Origin: Linnemannia elongata
Taxonomy: Eukaryota > Mortierellomycota > Mortierellomycetes > Mortierellales > Mortierellaceae
DNA: 64,000 bases
Direction: 5' to 3'
Assembly (NCBI GenBank): GCA_036320915.1
Contig: JAXBDG010000021.1
Coordinates: forward strand, 833,455 to 897,454
Position numbers and translations under genes: made by a program. Under the pieces are notes generated by a model that had not been told where the DNA came from, did not search any database, and saw only the letters and a program-made list of their open reading frames with translations. This document shows positions 52,195 to 63,640 of the stretch, piece after piece. Numbering within the stretch: position 1 is the stretch's first letter; each line of letters begins with the position of its first letter.

Positions 52195-53372
52195 TGTGTA
52201 TCAAAAGTGTGGGCCCAGGACAGAAGAGATGGAGCTGTGAGATCAAAAGGGTATTCAAGAACAAGAAAGAGGCATTTGTTAGTTTTGGGTTGGACACGTT
52301 TTTGCTGTTGTTGTTCTAAAGTTTGTGTTTACATATAATTGAATGCACGAAGGAGAGGAGAAAGAGGGCAAGAGGTTCAAGGAGAGGAGAAGGTGCGGCA
52401 GCTGTCAAGACAGAGAGAGAGAGAGACAAGCAATGAAAAAGCAGAGACGGGAATGCGGAGGTAAGGACTCAAAGATAGGCGCATTGGCCGGGGTAAACAA
52501 GCAATAATAAGACGGGTCTAGAGTGTTAAGAACGAAGAGAGAGAGAGGGGGATTGGTACAGCACAAGGCGATACACCAAGGACCATGAGCTATGAAGTGC
52601 CCAGCCCAGTTCAGTGCCTTGCTTTTTTATCTCCTTTTCCCTTTGTTCACAAACCCACTCGCTCTTCAATCGATATCGGTTGTTTTTTTTCTGCTTTTTA
52701 TGTCTTCAATACATTGGCCCGCGTGGTGTTCTGTGGGGTCAAAGCGGGCCTGATCTGGCTGTTTCTCATGAAACGTGCCGAGGGCAACATGATAGTCCCA
52801 CGTTAGAGTGAGTATACAGGCCGGTGGGTGTATGAAAGAATGTCGTATGCGAGTGCGGGCGATAGAGAGTTGTATATCAAAAGGAGGTGCGCTGTATTGG
52901 TGTGTTCGGGGATGGATGGAAGAACGAGGCAACTACACCTCGATTGGGAGGAGAGAGAACTTTCAGGGTGCTGGGTGACAATAAAGGGAGGGGCAAGACA
53001 TACGTTTTTGGAGGTGTGTGTGGTTTGAGACGGATAAAAGGGAAAATGAAAAAAAAAAGCTGGCGAGAGAGAGGCAGAAGGTGCGCAGGGGAAGGGTCGT
53101 TTAGGCAGAAGAAGAAGAGGGAAGTGGTTATGAAGATGTGGAGGAGGAAAAGGATGATGAGCGGAAGGAAGTGAGAGGGAGAGAGGGTGATGAATGAAGA
53201 AAGAGAGGGGGGGAGGAGGATGATGACAGACCCAAAGAGAGGAAGGGAAGAAGGAACGGGTGGGAGGGGGGAGTGAAGGAAGGTGGGAAGGGGAAAAAGG
53301 GAAAAAGGGGGAAAGTGAAGGAAGGGAAGAAAGGAAGGAGAGGGAAACGAAAACTGAAAAAGAAAAAAAAAG

Positions 53373-53406
<34 letters not shown>

Positions 53407-55549
53407 GAAAAAAGGGACAAATGGGCAAAAGGGAGGGAAAGGGAGGGAAAAGGTGAAAGTGAGAATGAACATATCTTTGGAGACAGAGAGAGAGAGAGTG
53501 GATTGGAGGGGAGTGAGGGGTGGCACAACACTCAACACTCTTCAACGGCCGCTCACAAAAGGGGGAATAAGAGGACAAAACAGGACAACCAGCAAGAAAG
53601 GGGCAAATCACATCCATTCACTCTCACCCATTCTCTGTCTAAAGAGAATAAGAGAATAAGAGAATAAGAGAATAGAGGAGCGGAGATCGCAATTAGTGCA
53701 TCGCAACGAGTAAAAGGAGTCGGACACATCGCTAGAAAAAGGACTATCTATTCCATCGCAACTGTAATCGTACAGTACTCCTTTGCTCAAGGGAAAACAT
53801 TCTCTTCTTTCCCTTTATTTCTTTTCTCTCTCTCATTCATTCACGCTGAACATGGACAATCATTGGGAGAATGTTGTCTTCCTTTCATAATGCAACTGGC
53901 TTGTGTACCTATCGATCATCACCAATGTTCGCACTGTCACCTCCTTCCTTCCCTCCCTCCTTCCCTCCCTCCTTTCATCCTGCTCCACCCCAGTCCGTAG
54001 GGCACTCTCAACTATTTGCTCTTCCTGCTGCTGCCGCTCCCCCCTGGCTGGCCTTTGTGCTTTCGACTGTTTTGAACCATACAACCCGGCTCTCATTTTT
54101 TTTTCTTTTTTTCAACAACAAGGACAGGGCTCCTTCTTTCACGCAAATGCTCTTATTTTGTTTTCTCTTTCACTCGCTCTTTCACTTTTGTCCACTGGTT
54201 CTCTATATCCATCCACACCTTTTTTTTTTTGGCTCAAAGTCCAGGTCGTTACTCCAATGTCAACACAAAACAGGGGATACTGATATGACTTCACGATGGA
54301 GTTGTGGTGATTTTGTTGGATAGGCTGCGGTGGTCATTTATTTGTATGTTGCCGTGGTGGAGGGATGAAGGAGGGACATCGTTGGCATTTTGCTCACGCG
54401 ATGTCCCTCTTTCTATTTGCTTTGTTCGTTCTTTCACCCCGTTGTATGCCCCTTTCAGCATTCCTCACACCATCATCGACATTCTGGGATTTATGTATTT
54501 GCTCCGCCTGTCTTCAAACCAGCATACAATCACTCTATCAGCAATTAACCTTGCGCTAAATGAGACGCCAAAACATAAACAATGGAATGATGGAACAGAA
54601 AGGAAAATATGAATAAAGGGCCCAGGGTGAACAAGCGCAGACTGATGCTCCACCTTTGTCATTCGCACATGCTTTCAATATCTCTTCCTGCATTACTATC
54701 TGTAATGTTTCTTCTTTTTCAATTATTCGACAAGAAAGGAGTATGTATAGCATGCTCTCGTTTTTCATATTTGTATTTTTTGTGCAACGTCAATTTTTCA
54801 GCTTTCTCTCTCTTTCTCGCTCTCTCTCTGTCTCTGTATTTGTGTTTTCTCGTTTTTATTTTTCTTTGTCAAACATATTCTCAACCTTGTAGATAAAACA
54901 GCATTCAAAACAAACGGAACAGTCAGGGGTTGAGGGGTCAGGGGTCTGAAGGTGAGTCCAGATGCACGTCCACAAATCGTTTATTCTACCATCTTTGTAT
55001 CCTTTGGGTGTTCGGGCTTACCATGTCCGTCCCTTCATCGTCATTAATTGTGATGGAAGGCTAAAATATTCTTTTGTTGCGGTTTTTTCTATAACCTGTT
55101 CCCAGGAACAACACCCCTTTTTTGCTCATAGAGCTACGATAGTTGTTACACTTGTTTCTTACTCTTGTGTTCATCTACCTCATTTAGCTGTGGGCATAAA
55201 AACAAGAAATGTAAAGGGAAAGAACAACACAAAGCCGACGCTTGAGATACAAGAATGTTGAAACATAACAAACGTACAGGATGGCAGAGATCGATTGTGG
55301 TTGAAGGTGAATATGTAGTAGAGAAGACACAGAACAGAATGAGACTACCTTGGAGAATAAAGAAAAACAAAAACGCCTAAGCGAAAAGAGAGAGAAAAAG
55401 AAAAGGCCAAGTGTGATTGACCGAGTAAAGGGAGGAATGGTCTCGGACACTTCGCCCAAATACCAAAAAAAAAAAAAAAAAAAAAATGCCAACGCGAAGC
55501 AGCAACAGGTTAGCATCACGAGTGTCCACTGCCAAAAGTAAAAGAGAAT
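52195..55549. other. intergenic, 3.4 kb, low-complexity
   Basis: Between the Boi-like gene and the second tRNA pair. It has a purine-rich plus strand from about 53030 to 53500 with a poly-A core (about 53370-53405), CCTTCCCTCCCT repeats near 53940-53980, AGAATAAGAGAATAAGAG repeats near 53645-53675, CT-rich tracts at 54800-54830, and a poly-A at 55466-55486. The long ORFs (for example 52803-53531) are translations of simple sequence. I see no gene. Confidence 0.55.
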
Positions 55550-55621
55550 GGGCCGAACCGGGAATTGAACCCGGGACCTCTCGCACCCTAAGCGAGAATT
55601 ATACCACTAAACCATCCGGCC
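55550..55621 (-). tRNA. tRNA-Pro (AGG)
   Basis: 72 nt, identical to the copies at 10765 and 10979, with the same anticodon loop TTAGGGT and A/B boxes. Divergent from its partner at 55768. Confidence 0.93.
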
Positions 55622-55767
55622 AATCAGCTTGATGTGAGGCAAAATTTAAACACAGGTTGGTTCCTGAGCTCAAATATGTCCGAATTTAGTGGCGTCGTTA
55701 ATTTGGTGGCGTATTATTCCCTGGAAACTAGTAGGTCAGATATTCTTTTGGATGCAACAAGCTGATT

Positions 55768-55839
55768 GGCCGGATGGTTTAGTGGTATAATTCTCGCTTA
55801 GGGTGCGAGAGGTCCCGGGTTCAATTCCCGGTTCGGCCC
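55768..55839 (+). tRNA. tRNA-Pro (AGG)
   Basis: Identical 72-nt gene, TTTT terminator in the 3' flank (about 55843). The 146-bp spacer to its partner shares word order with the spacer at 10837-10978 (TTCCTGAG, GTGGCGTCG, TTTGGTGGCGTA, CAGATATTC) but has diverged clearly more than the tRNAs. Confidence 0.93.
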
Positions 55840-55936
55840 ATTCTTTTGCTTCTCGTGGGAGAGGCCTCTTAGTTTGGTTCTTGGACGCCTTCTGGACACC
55901 AGCATTATCTCCTTGGAATATTCTACTTGGCTGCCC

Positions 55937-56316
55937 GGGTTGCTCGAATTATTCGACAACCCCCGTACTAAGTCCATGCAACTCAATTTTTTGTTTTTTT
56001 TTACACAGCACCTTGTTGCAACATCACAAGCTCGTTACTAATGTGTTCAATTCGTTGCCCTGCTTCCTGTGGTTCAATTCATGGAGTTCGTGTCCCATAT
56101 CGTCATTACCACGGTTTGTCAGTAGCTAGAAAGTGATGATTTCAGCCAAAACGCTTCAATGATCTACTCTGAGGCTGCGAAAATGATGCTCCGAGAAAGC
56201 GCGAAGGGAAGCAAGCTGTCTCCATGAGTTAGGCCTCTCCTGTGCACGTTTTCGTCTTGAAAACAAAAAAAGTGAGTTACATGGACTTAGTACGAAGTTG
56301 TCGAATAGGTTAACCC
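55937..56316. mobile_element. small inverted-repeat element related to the MULE ends
   Basis: The segment from about 55948 (ATTATTCGACAACCC, then CGTACTAAGTCCATGCAACTC) is repeated in inverse at 56270-56316. Outer ends carry ATTCGACAAC, the same word as the MULE terminus, and the right end reads GGTTAACCC. It is about 380 bp with no ORF, so likely a non-autonomous derivative. The left outer ~10 bp are altered and no target duplication is clear. Confidence 0.55.
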
Positions 56317-56599
56317 TATCTCCTTCTCCTCGTACATAAACAGTATCCGCTCTTAGCTTCTCTCCCCGTCCCTACTACTTTCTTATCCTTACCTTTATCC
56401 CTGTTGTCCTCTATTCTCCTGTCCTGCTCTGCTTGTTACAGATAGCCTGAATGAATCGCTTCCCTTTTTTCGTTTTTTATTATTCAAATTATAGGCTAAC
56501 TTGGTCACAGAGGCATAAAAGGTATCGAATCTTTTGCACTTTTTTAAACGCTCACAAAAGAAAACTGCCAAAAAGCAAACAAACAAAAGTTATACAGGG

Positions 56600-56740
56600 A
56601 GTCGCATCTATTGTAATAGCAGCAGCGCAAGGAGGTGCAAACGAGGGAATAGAAGGGGACAAGGGTGTAGGACAAAAGGCTTAAGTAACAAGAGTAGTAA
56701 ACAAGGTACGCGCGTGACAAGACCAGAGAAAGGGCCTGTC
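56600..56740 (-). repeat. detached fragment of a MULE left end
   Basis: It resembles the reverse complement of 3080-3205 (left subterminal part of MULE copy 1) and, in the same direction, 61865-61985 of copy 2 (shared GGGAATAGAAGG, TGTAGGACAA, AGGCTTAAG). In copy 2 it is joined to sequence from the opposite, right end of the element, so it must come from rearrangement or a neighbouring third element. Confidence 0.5.
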
Positions 56741-56851
56741 TATTGTATGTTTGAAGTGGTGGCTCAACCGTTTACTTGGATTACTATCGCCTTGGAATGT
56801 GATTTTTTTTTTGTGCATAGATGTTGCGTCGTTTGTTTAAGTTAAATCTGG

Positions 56852-58828
56852 CTATGGGTCTTACTTAGAGCGACGATGTTTCCTCGCATTGCGACCTTCT
56901 CCATTGCATGCTCCACACTTTTCGAGTGTTTCTTGATCTCGGTTGCACTCCGTATCCGCGACGTCTTGGGTCTGCCTTTCGTCTTTCCGTGAGCTGGATC
57001 CCTCATTCCTTTAACACCTCTACCTTCACGATAACTTGATCGAGATTCTCCTTGACCATCTCGAACACCAAATTGAGTCTACCATCGTAATTATATCCTT
57101 CATCAGGCCCGACATCTCGCCATAGCGGCGCTTTTTTGAAAGCTGACTTTGATCATCACGCGAGAGGGAAGGCGGTAATGGAAACATGTTTTGAATATCG
57201 CTATGTTCGTGGCAGCAGGATTGACATTTGCGTCTTGGTGAGCAGGAAAGGCTCCATCGACTCTTCATGGTTAATTGAATCCTGTAGCTCTTCCTTGAAC
57301 CACCGTCTGGGAATAAGCTTGAGATGATATTTGCATCGGCTATTGACTTGCATGAGGTGGAAAGGGAGCCGACAGACAAGTATAAAGATACGAGTCGTCT
57401 TTCAGCAGTATAACATGCTGTCATGTCTTTTGAGCAACGCCTAGGCGGCATGTCACATCAAACACGCACTTTGTCCGATCATAATTGACAGCTGCCATCA
57501 AGGACTTGAGCGAGGTTTTCAGACGGTCATCCCGGATGCCTTCTCAATCTATAGACGAAGGCAATAGCAATTATTAATGCCTTTTTATTTTTTTTTATTT
57601 TTTTGGGGGGAGGGGGGGCTTGTCATCTTTCGTCTAACGACTTTTTTTTAACAAGTTTGCCTCGTTTAATCTCCCCACTGCGCTTAGTTTGTAGGCGTTC
57701 TTCTCTGGATGCCATTTCAAACCACAGACGAAGGTAAGAGCAATCATCAGTGCCTTATCCATTTTTTTTTTTTTTTTTTTTTTTTTTTGGGTGAAGGAGC
57801 GGCTGTCATACCCATCTTGTAGTGTAGTTACCTCGACGTCCTGGCCTCATCCATAACATCATTCAGTAGGCTCGAATAAGGCTGGAAGAGAGGCCTTGCT
57901 GTTAAAGGCTCGCTTGATGATTACGTTAACACTTTCCATCCTTTGTGTTGCCTGCCTTCCAGCGGTGAATCCTGTACTATCCTACGGCTAGGCCCAGTGC
58001 TCGCGACGCTCAAAGGTCCTCTCCAAGTAAGCCTCAAAGCCTGGTTTGCCAACGCTAAAGACTGCAACGTGCTGCGACCATCCATGCTTGAGATCGATAG
58101 CTGTGAGAGCATTTTGTGTTGTACAAAAAGTTGAAATATAAGTCGCCAGTCCTTATCGAGTACGCCACGAAGATTTCTGGTTAGATTTTGATGTCCAAGA
58201 TGCCAAATGCAGTTCAAGAGAACCGTGCGTCCAATGCCGTTGGCGCTGTCTTTGGATTCACGCCCCTCGCCACTGCATTAATGGCACCCCAGTGACCCAT
58301 CTTATAAACAACTGTGAATCCCTTTTTGAGTCGCCCACTCTTTACTAGGTCCTTCTTCCATTTCCGAAGGATATTTTGACCCCAGAAAATGATTTGAAGG
58401 TGAAGAATGAGGAGATATCGATCGTTTACATTATATGACATGGAAAAGAGCTCCATGTCTGTAAGCACAATCTCGTCGTCAATGTAAATCTCCTTCATGA
58501 GGTCAGAGGTGCTTGAAATGGCCTGCGGCGCGCCAGACGTTGGCTGGAATTTCCACACCGTGATGCCCGGGGTAGTGTAAAGAAGGGTGCAGAACCAAGC
58601 GGCGAGTCCATGGTTGGAATTTACATCGATCTAAATCAGTGTCTCTCTGGCCTTGAAGATGAAAATGTGCGTGTCCACCGCACCTTGTAGGATCTTGACA
58701 TCTGCAGATGTGAGATCACTTAAGCCTTTGATACGAATCCCCATACCCCTTTGGCTCCAACTGTCAAAAAAAGAACTGGCTGGAGATTAGCACAAAGGTA
58801 TCTGCCAAAAATAAAAAAAAGAGTAATC

Positions 58829-58875
<47 letters not shown>

Positions 58876-59177
58876 AAAAGGCAAATGGGAACGAGATTGT
58901 TTATGCGCTTCATACATAAAATGGGGTTGGCATTCTAAGCAATGTCTCTTGATGAAATAGTCTAGAGGGCTGCGAGTCTGGCTTCATATACCCTCTCCTC
59001 GGGTGGCAGAGGCTCATAGATGACCTCGATGTCAGCATTCGTTTTGATATTCGGCAAGGGAATTTCCAGCAACACTCAGTCGGTCTGTAAGTTTTGCCAG
59101 TACGTGCTGCACATAACCCTTGACTCGGGTGATTTTGGAGGACAGTCCTCGACAGGGATAGGCCCGGTGCTTGACAT
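56852..59177 (-). pseudogene. Ulp1-MULE fusion gene, broken
   Basis: Matches the intact gene at 5582-10497 from the ATG (59177) to the zinc knuckle. One deletion removes the stretch between the protease His-Trp and the region after its Cys. A second removes everything from there to just after the second catalytic Asp of the transposase, so the acidic repeat and two of three DDE residues are gone. Premature stops are visible (for example in the region near 58630), an exon acceptor is changed from TGTAG to TGTGG (near 57730), and a 44-bp poly-A lies at 58830-58873. Not functional. Confidence 0.85.
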
Positions 59178-59699
59178 CCTAACTTTACAATCAGCACAAC
59201 ATCAACTATTAACACCTGCATGTTGCTCAAGTGCAACAAACCTGGATATAAGTTTAACACTAACAGGTAACTGCGCGGAAAAAAGGAATCAGCAAAGGAT
59301 GGGTCAAGAGTGTGACAAGTAAGCTCGAAGGTTTTTTCCCATTCTATCATATACAATCGTTTATAGCTTAATGCTGCTGTGTCAAAAAGAAGAGGGATCT
59401 TCCATTCCCCTAGTAAAAATTACACCTATTCATCATAGATCGAGCAGCTCTATAGTATCTTACAAATGACAAAGAGGAATGTGCTGTCCAAAGTAAGCTT
59501 CTTGCGCTGGTATGCATAAAATTGTAGCGGGACCAGTTCATGTTGCAAGTCCGCAAGATATCAATCCCAGTCTTACCTTTTGCAGATAGATCAAAAAAAA
59601 AAAAAAAGATAGAAAGCCAGGTGCCTTGCACATATACTATGGTACTGTACCGCAATGGTTGGATGTGTATGTGTGCTATGTGATGCTCCCGTCCGCTTT

Positions 59700-60310
59700 C
59701 AAGGAGATTTTTTTTTTTTTTTTGGCGAGGAGGCGAGGTACCTTGCACACTTTGATATCTTAATGGATGTATGTACCTGCCTGTTCCTGTTGCATACCAT
59801 GCCCCGTTCCTCTTTCAAGGAAAAAAAAATTTTTTTTGGAAGGAAGCAAGGCGTCTCGATGCCTGTTGCATACAAGCCCCGTTCCACTTTCTAGGATTTT
59901 TTTTTTTTTTTTTTTTTTTTTTTGGAAGGAAGCGAGGGTCTCGCACACTTGCTGCGATATCTTTATGGATGTATGTACATGCCTATTGCATACATGCCCC
60001 GTTCCTCTTTCTAGGATTTTTTTTTTTTGGAAGGAAGCGAGCGTCTCGCACACTTGCTACGATATCTTTATAGATGTATGTACATGCCTGTTGCATACCA
60101 TGCCCCGTTCCTCTTTCAAGGAAAAAAATTTTTTTTTGGAAGGAAGCGAGCGTCTCGCACACTTGCTACGATATCTTTACGGATGTATGTGCATGCCTGT
60201 TACATACCATGCCCCGTTCAACTTTCAATGATTTTTTTTTTTTTTTTTTTTTTTTGGAAGGAAGGAAGGAAGCGAGGCTTGGCCATGTACACTTGCTACG
60301 ATACCTCAAT
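59700..60310. repeat. ~100-bp tandem repeats of MULE copy 2
   Basis: About six units with GGAAGGAAGCGAG, TCTCGCACACTTGCTACGATATC, GATGTATGTACATGCCTGTTGCATACCATGCCCCGTTCC and poly-T runs of 9-24 bases. They are the counterpart of 4393-5090 and again separate the two element genes. Confidence 0.9.
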
Positions 60311-60562
60311 GGATGGATATGTATGTATATAATGCTACTCAGCAATTTTATTATGACCAGCTATCTCTTGCAGAGTGTTATCTTATTCATAGTCATCTGT
60401 CGAATAGTCAACTTTGGATTATGTACTTTTATATCAATGGTTTGTGTATATAATGAGGCACATAAATATCCGCAAACATAACACCTCCGATTCTTCACAC
60501 ATTCTCCATCTTCTTCCCAACCCCATCTCACTCATAATCCTTCCAGCACCCATTCTTTTGAC

Positions 60563-61510
60563 ATGCCTCGCGGAACCGTTTGTTCGTACTATGATTGTGG
60601 CCAAGGTCTTCTTGTCCTTGATCGACCACTATCCAAGGCTCAAAAGAACCACGTTGCATCATACCACACAGACCAACCCATCACGTTCATTTGCAAACAT
60701 ACCGATCAACCAACCACTTTCAATCGACAAATTGCAAAGGGCATGGATTTTGTCTGCTACTGCGGATCGACCTTTACCCTTAACTCGTCTCTAAAACGCC
60801 ACTATCAGCTCTGCTTGGTTGCGAAAAACACCGCTCTAAAGGAACCCAAGAAGACGGCGCAAGTCGATATTCCGGTTCCTAGACAAGAGAGGGCTGTATC
60901 TTTACGTTCATCCGACTCAAGCGACGGCATCTCAAGCGACGGTATCTCAAGCAGCAGTACCTCAAGCAGCAGTACCTCAAGCGGCGGCACCCCAAGCGCC
61001 AGCACCCCAAGCAGCAGTACCTCAAGCAGCAGTACCTCAAGCGGCACCTCATGCGGCGGCGTCAGTGTTCCACGTGCTCCTACATCAATGGCTCAGGTGG
61101 ATGAACCTACTACCGGGCAACTTCTGAAGCAAAAAATGATTGAGCGTCATCAAGTTTTCTTGGAGACATTCAACGAGCATACGACAGCCCAGCATGCCAA
61201 GTTCATGGCTTCAATGACGGAGAACCATATGACGTTCTTGCAGGCCTTCACCACCGCTCAAGTTCAACAAAGCACCGATCTTCAGAGCGCCCTCGCGGAA
61301 CAACATCGCAAGGCCTTCGAGCAACAACGTATTTACCTTGATAACCAGCAGAAAAGGCAAGAAGAGTTGATATTTGAACAAAAACTCATTAGAGATACAG
61401 TCAAGAGCCTTTTATTGACGAAGCATGAAAGGTCATTCACGTTGGAGGGTGATGAACAACCGCTCAAGAGAGTTCACAACGATCCAGCTCACACTGCTCG
61501 TCGTCATTAG
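60563..61510 (+). CDS. MULE accessory protein, copy 2 (intact)
   Basis: 315-aa single-exon ORF starting MPRGTVCSYYDCGQ, about 85-90% identical by eye to the protein at 3223-4158. Finger cysteines and histidines are all kept (FVCYCGSTF...HYQLC) and the coiled-coil half differs by only scattered substitutions. The Ser/Thr repeat in the middle differs by in-frame gains and losses (SSSTSSGGTP type). It is intact although the transposase in the same copy is destroyed. A TATATAATG stretch lies upstream near 60447. Confidence 0.75.
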   Translation: MPRGTVCSYYDCGQGLLVLDRPLSKAQKNHVASYHTDQPITFICKHTDQPTTFNRQIAKGMDFVCYCGSTFTLNSSLKRHYQLCLVAKNTALKEPKKTAQVDIPVPRQERAVSLRSSDSSDGISSDGISSSSTSSSSTSSGGTPSASTPSSSTSSSSTSSGTSCGGVSVPRAPTSMAQVDEPTTGQLLKQKMIERHQVFLETFNEHTTAQHAKFMASMTENHMTFLQAFTTAQVQQSTDLQSALAEQHRKAFEQQRIYLDNQQKRQEELIFEQKLIRDTVKSLLLTKHERSFTLEGDEQPLKRVHNDPAHTARRH

Positions 61511-62030
61511 ACAATAAACATATATTTTACTATCCCACTGAGCGTTAGATGGGCAAATTTGCCTGTTAAAAACTCTTTAGCCATGTTTTTTTTTACATTC
61601 TCTCGACAATTGGTTAAGCCGCGCCCCAATTTCTAAGCTCAAATGAAAGCGTGGAATAACACACCGGTGACGACGATTGCCATCACTCGTCCAACTCTCA
61701 TCAAGCCTAATTTGTCAACTCATTACTCCCATGCCGCAATGAACAGCTCATCTTTCGCAGCACTAATTGCTGGAGTTCGAACAAAAAAATTGCGCTGATG
61801 TGGTACAGGAAAACAAAAAATGACGGGCTTTGCCAGTTATCCCTTACAGACGAAGGGATAATAGAGGCAGAGCAAGCGGGTGTGAACAAGGGAATAGAAG
61901 GATATAAAAGTGTAGGACAAGAGGCTTAAGAAACAAGGGTAGAGATCAAGGCATTCGCGTGCCAAGACAAGAGAAGGTGCAAGAAAAAGTTGCTGTTAAT
62001 GGTACAGGCGAACTACGGTACGTTTGTATG
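61511..62030. other. MULE copy 2 subterminal sequence
   Basis: No gene. From about 61865 it matches the reverse complement of 3050-3205; the part before that (61511-61860) has no counterpart in copy 1 and may be an insertion. Confidence 0.5.
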
Positions 62031-62454
62031 ATTAGTTAAATGGTGATGGTGGTGTGATTGCGGGGCAGATGGCCGAGTGCAGAGGTATGGTAGGTGTACC
62101 GGAGTCAGTGGTACAGGCGCATGGTTCAGGGGCGTTGACAGAGATTGGTACAAAGGCTTTGTACAGGCGCATCAAAGCATCAAAGGTGTAATATCGCAAC
62201 CCGCATTGACAATTTATTTTGCAAAATGAGACCGCCGGGTTTTCAGTTAAGGTGAGCAACCCTTATCCCTTCGATTGTTTCTGGTTGTTTGAACAACCAG
62301 ATTTTTTGAATTTTTTGTTAGTCTGTGATATCTCGAAACGTCTGGAGGTGTGTTTTGTTAACCAACGGTCATAAATTTTTTCTGTCAAAGTCGATTGCAT
62401 TGAATACCTGAACTCTTCCACAGTCATTCAGCGTCCTAACTTGCCCCACTCACT

Positions 62455-63640
62455 TCGCGCAATTCCCAATCTCCATACCCCCACGCCGTCGTCCGATTGT
62501 GGAGGAGATCCCTGCTCCTGTTGGGGAGACCCCTGAACCTGTTGTTAAGGAAGTGGACGCAAACGATATGGGGAAGAAGGTGAGAAGGAGGGGAGGAGGA
62601 ACTAACGTTCACGATCACACAGCGCCCACGCACGACACTGATTGAGGACCCCGAGGAAGAGGAGGAGGAAGAAGACGAGGAAGAAGAGGAGGAAGAAGAG
62701 GAGGAGGAGATAATCCCTCATGTTGGGTCCTCGACGACCAAGCGAGGCACCAAAAGGAAAGCGCGTACCCGCACCGTCACCAAGAGGTTGCCTCCAAGCT
62801 TCCCGATCCACCCCACTTCGATAACGTCTTTCTACTCTCCAAGCCATCCCACGGAGTCACCCCAATCTCCCACTCGAACTTCTCAACGAGGCCTTACCTC
62901 CTCTGAGGATTTTCTCCTTTTCTTCCGACAACATTCTCGAACAAATCGCCATCAACGCCAATGCTTACGCCGCACTTCGCGGAGCAGGGTCGACTCAAGG
63001 GTCTCGCAAGTGGCAGGATACAACAGTTGGCGAGCTTTGTATCTTCATCAGCATTACCATCTACCTCGGCATCTTCGTCCCCAAAGGCCCTGCTCACGAG
63101 CTCTGGACTACATCGCCACGTCTCCCCACGCACGACATCAGCTATTTCATGACCTTCAGCCGACTTCAACAATTAGAGCGCTTTCTCCATATATCTCCAC
63201 CACATGACCCTGAGGAAGACTGAAACTCCAAAATCGAACCTCTTTCATTCAAACTCTCAGATGGCTTCAATAAGTATTACATCCCCTCCACCGATGTCGG
63301 AATGATTGTTCGTTTCTCTGGACGCAGTGCGCACACAGTGAAAATGAAGTGTAAACCCACCCCGGAGGGTTACAAGATCTATGCCCTGTCGTCAAAAGGA
63401 ACAAGATCGGCCTCACTCCCAAAAAGTGGCGTACGTGACTAAGAATCACTCAGAACTCCTCGCCCTTGGTCTCACTAACAAAGGTCTACATCACCCTACC
63501 AAAGTGGAAGGCTCTCTCAACTGCATTCTTTGGCGACTCAAGGCTCAGAAGGATCCAGCATACAAGCAACGTACAGCTACGAAGTTCAAGTGCGGATTTT
63601 GCAACGTAATCCTTTGTTTTGTTGCCCGAGATTGGTAACT
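62455..63640 (+). pseudogene. degenerate piggyBac-like transposase
   Basis: Reading across frames gives a proline/acidic N-terminus (exon ending GKK at 62578, acceptor CACAG before RPRTTLIEDPEEEE at about 62623). After a frameshift near 62930 it gives ILEQIAINANAYAALRG, then GELCIFISITIYLGIF and MTFSRLQQLERFLHIS. A stop replaces the expected Trp after DPEED (near 63222). Then comes a segment with GMIVRFSGRSAHTVKMKCKP and GYKIYALS, the region around a catalytic Asp of piggyBac transposases, followed by a deletion/frameshift and VEGSLNCILWRLK to a CGFCN remnant. No ends or TTAA duplication identified. Non-functional. Confidence 0.7.

Larger units (their letters stand above)
56741..62285 (-). 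mobile_element. decayed, inverted MULE (copy 2)
   Basis: It follows the same order as copy 1, read on the minus strand: left end (62285-62030, matching 2824-3050), accessory gene, tandem repeats, Ulp1-MULE gene remnants, right end near 56741-56850 (matching 10500-10590). The outermost ~20 bp of the left end are not recognisable and no target duplication was found. It is about 5.5 kb because of internal deletions. Confidence 0.8.

Noticed and set aside
52803..53617. Long overlapping ORFs on both strands (up to ~246 codons)
   Set aside because: They translate a poly-purine/poly-pyrimidine tract with a poly-A core into F/S/P or K/E/G strings; no domain, no conserved start, open in several frames at once.
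59767..60481. ORFs containing CLLHTMPRSSF repeats
   Set aside because: Translations of the second tandem repeat array including poly-T runs.
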